Shown here one piece after another: positions 55,748 through 64,000 of a stretch of 64,000 bases of DNA. Source of the stretch: Paralichthys olivaceus (lineage: Eukaryota > Chordata > Actinopteri > Pleuronectiformes > Paralichthyidae); NCBI RefSeq assembly GCF_024713975.1, contig NC_091116.1, positions 8,090,986 through 8,154,985 of the forward strand, written 5' to 3'. The notes under the pieces were generated by a model that had not been told where the DNA came from, did not search any database, and saw only the letters and a program-made list of their open reading frames with translations. Position 1 is the first letter of the stretch; the number at the start of each line of letters is the position of its first letter. The translations under genes and the position numbers were made by a program.

Positions 55748-56189
55748 TCATTTTGCGACACGGATGAGAGCGAAGACGAGCTGGAAATAGCCGCATGGTG
55801 ACCTTGAAGTCTGCGAGGAGGAAGAGGAGAAGATGGGAGTGAGAGGTTTAACACTCAAACACACACGTGTATTTATTATCCACAGAGGCAGATTCTGACA
55901 CATGAATCGAATCAAACCAAAAAAACAGCACAAAGCAGTCAATAAAGTTCTCTGATGCTAAAACAAATGTATCTGTCGTCATAATTCCTAATCGATTCAA
56001 TTGTTGCTAAATGTTTGTTTTAATCTGAAACGGCAAAGTACCTTTTCCTAAAGTTGACAGATAAATGAAATGGGGTGAAAAACATCAAGACAGGAATAAG
56101 TGGAACGCACCGTCAAATACACACGCTGCATTCAATATGGAGTAGCTTGTGTGTTTTGTACTTAAGTTTTGAGGTACTTTGCTTTAGTT

Positions 56190-56400
56190 ACCTCTGCCAA
56201 GGTAGTTATGTTGTCACCCCTCTGTCTGTTTGTTCGTAAACAGGATTAAGACCCATAAAAAAGAATGTGACTATAGAAATAAACTGTGTTAACTGAGGGA
56301 TTATGTTAAAATTACCAGATGGATTTCTGTGGAGGTGGAGGGATATGGGTCAGTGAGGATCCAATTACATTGTGGTCCTGTTTCAGATCAGGGGCAAATC
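56190..56400 (+). repeat. Interspersed fish repeat of the CCTCTGCCAAGG type, copy 2
   Basis: Duplicate of 33,546-33,756. Confidence 0.55.
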
Positions 56401-58347
56401 AAATTATTCAATATTGTGAAATATTTTAACATTATATGTGATTTCTCAGAGAATAATAATTGTATCTTGATAAAAAAAAAAAACATATTTTCTATTAATG
56501 AATGTTTAGTCCACATTGAAATACATTTTGTGCAGTACTGTATTCTTTACAGTGCATTGTCACAGTTGAAATTCATGCCTTGTTTTCAGGTGGATGAGAA
56601 AATTGCAGATGAGCAAAGTGAAGTGTAGTGCAGGGTTTAAGAGCTGCACTGTTGGGCAGGAGACAGAAAAAAGGTTGAAAGAAAAATGTAGGGAGCTCCT
56701 CGGGTGTTATTTTTTCTCAATCTCTCCCTGATTTTGCCGTAAGAGAAGGTATCATTCCACTTTTCAGATTGAAACTGTTCTCCTCGAACCTCCATAGACA
56801 CGGGGAAAATGCAAATGCCACACAGAATGGTCCGAAGGTAAACAGTGGGTGCGTAGAGCAAAAGAAGTGGAGCATATTGGCTGAAATACATCTGCTGTCT
56901 GCCATTTAATTTATCTCCATTCATATGCATATAACCAAAACACGCACAGTAAATATCGCTCTTCTTGGTGTTTCATGTTTTTTAAACGTTTACCTCGGAC
57001 TGTAGACAGGAAGTGAAAGGAAGACACAGAACAACCCTCGAGTAATTATCAGGCACTGACAAATGAATCGATACCCACGATGAACTTTTGAGCTCGTGGT
57101 ATCTCAATAACTAATGAGTGTCATCATCATCATCATTAACTCCATCTTTTCAGCATCAGTAATCATTACAATGACAACACGGAGTGCACCAGTGCTCTCA
57201 TTTGTGAAATAACCTTCTGTTTAATTGTTAGTAAATAATCCCTGTGTGCAGGAGTGTGATGTATGTGGCTCCCAAATTCAAATGCAAGCTTTTCAGAGTT
57301 ATTCGTGGAACTGAAGCTAATTTCATCCTATTCTGACGTCAAGTCTGTTTTCTGAGCAGGAATTCGCAACTGGGTTGAATAGTTCCTGCAGAGTTCACAC
57401 TGGGAACACCTGGTGTCCACAAAATAACCACGATAGAAGGATGCAAATAAATGGATCAGTGTGAATCATATTGCTAAAACCAAAGATATCGGCAGACCAG
57501 ATTGATCCAGTAATATTTGGGACCGTGGCACTTTTTGGTGTATGCGTCACCACTGATATGTCTGTTAATGGAAGGTAAAGAAAAACGTGCGACTCAGTCA
57601 CGCTGCCCGCATTTCCTCCGCTCTTCGATTTCCTGCTTGCCAAGGCCCAGCACATTGGTGTCCACATTGAGGAGGAGAGAAGAGACATCATCTGCCATCC
57701 TTGCTGACACCTAATTAGGAAAACGGTGAATTTGAGGCCACGCCACATGGCACGGACGGCACAAGGCTGCCTGCTGCTGGCTCAGTTCACCAAGCAAGTC
57801 TATAAACCAACATGGGCAGTTAAAGGATATTGCTTCGGCTAAGTAATGTGAGATTGTGTGTGTGTGCGGAAGAAACCAAAAAAAAAGGTAAACATGCTTT
57901 AAAGCTACAATGTATACACATACAGCAGTACTTAGGCACAGGGGCTGAAAATATATAATTCAGTCCAATGCAGCCCTCTTCCCATCATAGTTCTCTGATA
58001 ATATATATATAATATCATCAAGATGAATTGTATATTAAGGCAAAAGAATGCAAAAAACCCAATCATTGTATAGTAAGGTATACAAATTATATTAAAAAGC
58101 CCAAGTGCAGTAAGTGTGCATACTTTTCAGAGTAGTAACAACCCTGAAGATCAATTATAATAACTTTATATCATCCTGTCAATGGATGTGCTCATGAGGG
58201 ATGAATAACATTTAAAAATAAATTAAATAAACAGATTGTGATATTTTATTATCATATCATATGATGTGCTATACATTTTTTTTAAATCAGTCGTGCCCAC
58301 GAATGTTTGGAAATTGTTTACAATATTTATTGTTTGAGTTAGATAAA

Positions 58348-58501
58348 GAAACTCCACCCCCGCGAGTCTACGTAACTTGGTCTATTCGAAGTTCCCCTTC
58401 TCCATATATCCCATTGGAGTGCTCCACTTCCTGTTTGCCAGTCGGTACTTCCGCTTGGATGCGGAACTGCTTGGATCGGGAGCCCGTAGATCTTCACGAG
58501 G
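58348..58501 (+). promoter_or_regulatory. Promoter-like module with a first-exon-like donor, copy 3
   Basis: Duplicate of the copy 2 module, with all motifs preserved. Confidence 0.35.
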
Positions 58502-59097
58502 TGAATACTGTTTCAAATATCAACACAGTTATACACAGTTATACACAGTTATTATATCTTCTGTGTGTTTGACGTGTCGCTGCACATTTTTCATTGTTCA
58601 CTTGCGTTTTCGAGCAAAACTCGTCTCATTAGTTCCTCGTGTCGATGCTAAGCTAAGCTAGCATCCCAAGCTAACCACACCTGAGCGCGTGTGGAATTCT
58701 CTTGTAAAACACTCGATCGCTTCTTTTGTCCTAAACTAACTAAAGTACGTCCACTTGAATAATGATCAGCTTTTCATTTTCATCAATATCAAAGTAACAC
58801 AAGTTCAATACGTGTTGATTTCATAGATTTGTATTGTGTATTAATATATATATATATATATATAAAATAAAAATGCAAACTGAAAAACTAAATAAAAATA
58901 AAAACTAATGACAATTTCAAAACTATAATAACCTTGGTACGTATATGCGTATATATAACCTTTATGATGAATATTAAATTGCAATAAGTATTGATAGTGT
59001 TTTGCAGCCATGTAAAACATCCAATTATATATAATTTACCATCATAAATCAATATACATGGAAAATAATGATCATGACGATAAACAGGGAGGGAGGG

Positions 59098-59236
59098 AGT
59101 TTTTCCTCTCCACAGTCGCCAAAGTGCTGCTCATTGTGGGAACTGTTGGGTTTCTCTATGTTAAATGAGATTTTAAAGTGCCTTGAGATAATGTATATTA
59201 TGATTTGGTGCTATACAAATTAAATTGAATTGAAAC
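59098..59236 (+). mobile_element. L2-type LINE 3' tail fragment, copy 3
   Basis: Same insertion as at 18,317, carried along by the segmental duplication. Confidence 0.8.
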
Positions 59237-59799
59237 AGGTTTATTGTTTCATCTCTATTTAACAGATTAGATCATTTTAATTGTTTTAATACTATTGCTC
59301 TGTTGAATGAGTAAAGAATTGCACTAGACACGTGGCATCTATTGCATGTGCTCTACCTCATCATTGTTTTCACAATGCATAATCATTACATTGATATATA
59401 TTGGACATCATTATTGATATTCTTTTATCGCTCAGCCCTGATTTGACCTTTATTAAAATGTTAATGTCACCGTTTGAGCTCCCTGCTCCATTTAAATGTA
59501 TTTTATATGAACTAAAGTGTGTTCCTAAGGAAAGCTCGTATCATTTGTTTGCTATGTTTGCTACTGTCATTAGCTAGGGATGGAGGTAGAGGGAGCCAGT
59601 ACGCTGGAGATGCCAGGAGCCCACAGACCCATCATTTGGTGACTATTGCTTAAAATATCAACACATTTATTGGTTCTTCTGTGTGTTTGACGTGTTGCTG
59701 CAGCTTTTCCATTGTTAACATGTTTGTTAATAGTGGAATCTGCTGCGACTCTTGATACATTTAAATTTCAGACGTCATATTATACTATGACTTTTTCTA

Positions 59800-59902
59800 G
59801 GATGTCATGTCGTCTAAAATAATAAGAAAAAAAAGTCATAGGTTAGTATGTCGTCTAAAATATGACAAAAAAAGTCATAGGTTAGTATGTCGTCTAACAT
59901 AT
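59800..59902 (+). repeat. Short minisatellite, copy 3
   Basis: Copy of the 19,010 minisatellite. An AT repeat follows at 60,016-60,053, slightly shorter than in copy 2. Confidence 0.75.
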
Positions 59903-60013
59903 TCTTTCATGTTTGGAAGGAGAAGCTGCAACACACAGCTTCACCACCAGATGTCAGCAGAGTCCACACATTTTATCAATAGTGTTGTATCACCCAGCCC
60001 TACCAAACCCCAA

Positions 60014-60057
<44 letters not shown>

Positions 60058-60695
60058 ATGTATGTATGTAGCGTGACATCACGAAAAGGCCCTTCCAAAT
60101 GTTTAATTAACATTTATAGGAACTTCTATTCATATATATTATGTTATATTTTTACCTACCATGTTGTTCAGTTTTTTTTTGACCTTATAAGTAGAAGGAC
60201 ATTTGATTTGATATAAAACTGAAAACAAAATCAGTAATCACCAAACATCCACAGTGAGTTGTAGTTGTACATTTCCCAAACACTAAGCTGTTGGATTTGA
60301 TGGAGAACACAACCCTGAGTAACTGTGACTCTTATTTCCTGCAGATCTCCAGCTGTCTGCGTCACGCTGAAGGCCTCTCACAGCAGCACAAAGCGACGAG
60401 ATAAACGATGATAGATCCCCAAAAGATGTGGCAAACTCTTGCTCCAAATGCACAAGATGGAAGCTTTTGTGTCCTGGGTATGTTGGTGTAAATTCTGGAC
60501 AGAGGGAGGAATTCTCCAAGTCCAGGATTCCTGGATTGGGCCCTTTGATAGTTTTACTGTGCGTGTGTGGGCGATCAAGGTAACATCTCACAATAGGCCC
60601 CTTTAAAAGCGCAACTCACGATATGATGATGCTACTATTTTTTGATCCAATTTGTGGCAACCACCTATTTACTTGTTTGTTATCTTCTCACTTAA

Positions 60696-61046
60696 AGGTT
60701 CACTGTGTAAAATTTAGGTGAAAGGGATCTATTGGCAGAAATTGAATGTCAGATAATCCTCATGATGTTTTCACTAGTTCACTTCATCTAAATTATATGA
60801 ATATAGTTTTATTTACTGTTGAAAAGGCCATTAATATTTAAATACACCATATTTACATCGAGGGGGTGCTCTCTATGGAGGCTGCTTGTTTTTTACAGTA
60901 GTCCAGACCGGACAAACTAAATCCCTTTTGAGGTAACTGAAGCTGCCACAGGTTATTTTCATGTTTTAGGAGAGGGTGAGGTGAGAGGTGTTCAGCTGCA
61001 ACATGCAACTTTAACAGTAGATATCACTAAATTCTACACTCTGTAC
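60696..61046 (+). mobile_element. MITE with inverted ends, copy 3
   Basis: Same element as at 19,893, duplicated with the segment. Confidence 0.7.
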
Positions 61047-62074
61047 CTTATATATTTTAAAAAGGGGTAACTGTGACATCTCTATTATGAATAAAAGTAA
61101 AGTGAAAGTTCTTCACCTCATGACTGCTACTAAATATAAGTAAGTAATCAGTGTGGTATTCTTAAAACACGTGTAATGTTTCATGCCATTGTACTAGTTA
61201 ATGTCTTGAGTGTTAATTTGAAGACAACCTGGCAAACAGGAAGTGATTCACTTTCTGTGAAGTCACAAAACAAACAACAGGAAGCTGAAGGTGTGAACAG
61301 TTGTTGATATGTGAGAATGAGTAGAGATGTGAATGAAATCAGAAATAATGTTAGTGTTGAAGGTCACCAAGTAAATTGACTCAACTGCTGCAGTACTTGT
61401 CATCGAAATTGATGTTGTGTTGGTGAATGGCAGCAACTTTGTAGGTGGTGTAATCGTCACTCTTTTGGTTTGGTGGGTGTTGCACTCCACGTTTGTGTTG
61501 GTCACCTGTGTGAGTGTTGCGTGAAGGTAGCTTGAGTAACACCTGTTGTTTGATTTGTCCACCTCGTGGTGGCAGCCATTTTGTGTGAAGTGACATTCCC
61601 TTGTGGTACAACTTGTGTGTCTGCCGCTCACTTTGAATCCAGCAGCAGTAATTAGTTGGCAAATGCATTGTAATGAATACACTGATTGTAGTTGTTAGTT
61701 AGTGAAATGTGATGTAAGTGTTGAATCATTGTTTTAAGGGTGGGGGTGTTTCCTGTAGTGTCCCTGTTTGTCTCTCGTCTCTCCTCTAGCTCCACTGTGA
61801 TTAACTGATCAGTCATCAATGAGGTGCATCTGGACGGTGGACTGAGGTTCTTGGAAACTCCTGTGTTAGCATCAGAAGGTAGGTTTCCAGTGTGGAGACT
61901 GCTGGGCCTCATACATTGTATTGTTCTCATCATGATTTGTATCAATGGTGTGATTTTACATGTTGTTTGCCTCATAGGGCCACATAATGAGTCCAGTTAT
62001 CACAAGCACATAATAATTGTTAAATGTTGTGTATGGGGGATATGGCAGCTGTCAATAAATCTAAAAATGAGGCT

Positions 62075-63650
62075 GTTTTTTTTTTAAAAAAAAGAAAAAA
62101 AAGCAGTGTCTGCATTGTTCTTTACAAAGTCAAACATTTATTGTATGAAGGGAAAAATGCTTGAAGATGTGTCTTGTCTGTGAATCACTGAACTTGTATT
62201 TAGTTGTACAAGCAGTGTGTTTGAGAACTGCTTCACATGTGTGTTGCATGGAGTCGACCAAGTTGTGTCACCTGTGTACAGGTATTGTAGTCCAGGATGA
62301 TCGGAGTGGCCACTCCATTATGTTAGTGTTGTTGTTGGATGTTGAAGATGCTGCGTGCTTACTTGTGTGTTTGGGGTGGTTGTCTAGTTGAAAGACACAT
62401 TTGAAGGGTGTCTCCTCTTTGGCATAAGTCAACATGATGTCTTGAAGTATTGTGCTTGTGCTACCATGCTTCAACAATGGGACTTTGCTTAGGTGTCATT
62501 TAGGTTATTGTCTGATTCATCTGAATGGTAGTGTTCTGTTGTCTCCCACGTCTTTGTGGTTTTGGTTGCTATTTTAAAGGATTTGAGATGATTGTAGTTG
62601 AGCGGTTTGTACTTTTCTAGTTGTCTTGATACTTTTGAATCAAAGTATGCTGTTGTGAACAATGACCCATGTTCCAGTGATTTTCAGACAAATGCACTAG
62701 AACTAGCATGTAGAACATTTGCTGCCTTGGTCCTTAAATGAGGGCCACCTGTTTGACTTGAGTAATAGAACTCCACACTGCTGTTATTTTGAACACAATG
62801 ACTGTTGTTGAAAGTGGTGAAATTGTGTTAGGGTTCTGTCTTGTCATGCCTCTGTCACAATAGAAAGGTGATTGTTCAGCCACGAAAAGTCCCAGGTGAG
62901 TATGTTTCTATTCTTTTCTCTTCTCAAAAATCTATTGGGTGAACCTGCATGGTTTTCTAAATAGTAATTGAGTTTTGTGTAAGTCTAGTTTTTGTATGAA
63001 TGCCACACAGTGATGCTAAATGAGACCCTTGATTGTTTTGTCTGTCTGTCATACAGGGCCGATGAGGACAGCGGCTCACTCGTTAGGTGGAGCGATGTTG
63101 TTTGAGGTAAGTAATGTATTAAGAGCAAATAGTCTGAATAATCTGTACACACTGACGTTGTTAAAAATAAAGACGACCACTTCTGTCCACTTCCAGACAT
63201 TGTACTGAAAGTCCTTGGTGGTGGGAGGGAACCACATGGAAAATGGTGAGTTTGATCTAAAATAGATTATCAGCTTTTAAAGATTGTTGTTTAGCAGCAA
63301 GTAGGTATGTGTTCCTCCAGGTGAGCCATAAGTCCTGGTTACTGTATGTCCTTCATGTGTTTCAGGTGTTATTGTGTCTACCAGGTTGTACTTCATGTGG
63401 ACCTAAGAAACCTCTAAGCTGTTCCACCAGTGTTACTGAGGATCAACAGTGGTAAGTGGTTGTACAGTTCAGTGTTTGTTCATTAAATCAAAAGAGACTT
63501 TATATGAATGTGTGTTTGTAAACCATGTTATGTGTTACAGGTTTGTTGAAGCACCTGGATTGTGTCACTGCTGGATTTGAGAGTAGATTTGAACAGTTAT
63601 TGTTTGAATGTAGTTGATCTATTGCTGCTTGTTCCATGTGAGATGTAGAG
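62075..63650 (+). repeat. Monomer 3.0: first array unit of copy 3, E1-E5
   Basis: Matches monomer 2.0. E5 is followed by GAGAGT instead of GTGAGT. Confidence 0.75.
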
Positions 63651-64000
63651 TTGTGTTCAAAATAATAGCAGTGTGTTAATAAATAAAAAATTAATAATAA
63701 ATAAAAGATAGTTTCTGCATTGTTGTTTACAAAGTCAAACATTTATTGTATGAAGGGAAAAATGCTAGAAGATGTGTCTTGTCTGTGAATCACTGAACTT
63801 GTATTTAGTTGTACGAGCAGTGTGTTTGAGAACTGCTTCACATGTGTGTTGCATGGAGTCGACCAAGTTGTGTCACCTGTGTACAGGTATTGTAGTCCAG
63901 GATGATCGGAGTGGCCACTCCATTATGTTAGTGTTGTTGGATGTTGAAGATGCTGCGTGCTTACTTGTGTGTTTGGGGTGGTTGTCTAGTTGAAAGACAC
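63651..64000 (+). repeat. Monomer 3.1 (runs off the window)
   Basis: Left Tc1 end of the long type and the first part of the Tc1 relic. Confidence 0.7.

Larger units (their letters stand above)
34286..56928 (+). repeat. Segmental duplication, copy 2
   Basis: Head-to-tail duplicate of copy 1 and near-identical to copy 3. Landmarks recur at a period of 22,635-22,672 bases, for example the accaaaa motif at 34,291 and 56,934 and the L2 frame at 31,499 and 54,134. Its internal array has ten monomers against six in copy 1, which accounts for most of the length difference. Confidence 0.88.
56929..64000 (+). repeat. Segmental duplication, copy 3 (runs off the window)
   Basis: Matches copy 2 almost base for base. 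The differences seen are mainly simple-repeat lengths: a TA expansion at 58,843-58,863, one extra ACACAGTTAT unit near 58,535, and poly(T/A) lengths near 62,076. Only the left part and the first one to two monomers of its array fall inside the window. Confidence 0.85.
61770..64000 (+). ncRNA. Candidate long non-coding RNA exon cluster, copy 3 (partial)
   Basis: Start of the third array, the same as copy 2 as far as the window shows. Confidence 0.3.

Noticed and set aside
22640-63993. The repeated plus-strand frames of 70-80 codons beginning MCLVCESLNL as a multigene family
   Set aside because: They lie opposite the Tc1 transposase relic and end at the deletion joints. They are chance frames in the complementary strand of a transposon.
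21640-64000. miR-155 host gene, expected further along from ATP5PF in mammals
   Set aside because: I looked for the mature miR-155 core (TTAATGCTAATCGTGATAGG) and its complement and did not see it.

Overview
The window is vertebrate nuclear DNA, almost certainly from a teleost fish with a compact, percomorph-like genome. Introns are short and carry GT-AG borders. The two recognisable protein genes are amyloid precursor protein and ATP synthase coupling factor 6, which are neighbours in other vertebrates. The repeats (L2-type LINE, Tc1 DNA transposon remnants, a short inverted-repeat MITE, tRNA-derived SINE pieces, GCTAGC-rich first introns) are typical of fish.

Layout. 1-11.6 kb holds the 3' half of app (+ strand): ten coding exons equivalent to human APP770 exons 9-18, ending in the Abeta, transmembrane and YENPTY-tail exons, followed by a 3' UTR of about 2.5 kb. 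11.6-12.9 kb is AT-rich intergenic DNA. 12.9-14.8 kb is atp5pf (+), with a CpG-type promoter and three coding exons. 14.8-15.65 kb holds degenerate tRNA-derived SINE heads. No protein-coding host gene is recognisable from there to the end.

From about 15.65 kb the sequence is a tandem segmental duplication. Copy 1 is about 15,656-34,285, copy 2 about 34,286-56,928, and copy 3 starts at about 56,929 and runs off the end. Copies 2 and 3 are offset by 22,635-22,672 bases and are nearly identical; copy 1 is more diverged. Each copy has a left part (promoter-like module, L2 tail, minisatellite, MITE), then a tandem array of 1.07-1.72 kb monomers, then (copies 1 and 2) a 2.1 kb L2 LINE and a 1.2 kb spacer.

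The array is the unusual part. Each monomer combines a decayed Tc1-like transposon (inverted ends, transposase relics on the minus strand) with up to five short exon-like blocks on the plus strand. The blocks are bordered by good splice sites and contain no convincing long reading frame. Full-length (E1-E5) and shortened (E1, E4, E5) monomers alternate as a 2,782-base dimer in copy 2. The best reading is a multiplied non-coding exon cluster, possibly a long non-coding RNA or small-RNA source locus whose + strand transcript would be antisense to the Tc1 transposase. A GC-box/CCAAT promoter-like segment with a first-exon-like donor lies just upstream in copy 1 only. Transcription of this region is inferred, not shown. 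All coordinates were read by eye, and repeat edges may be off by a few bases.
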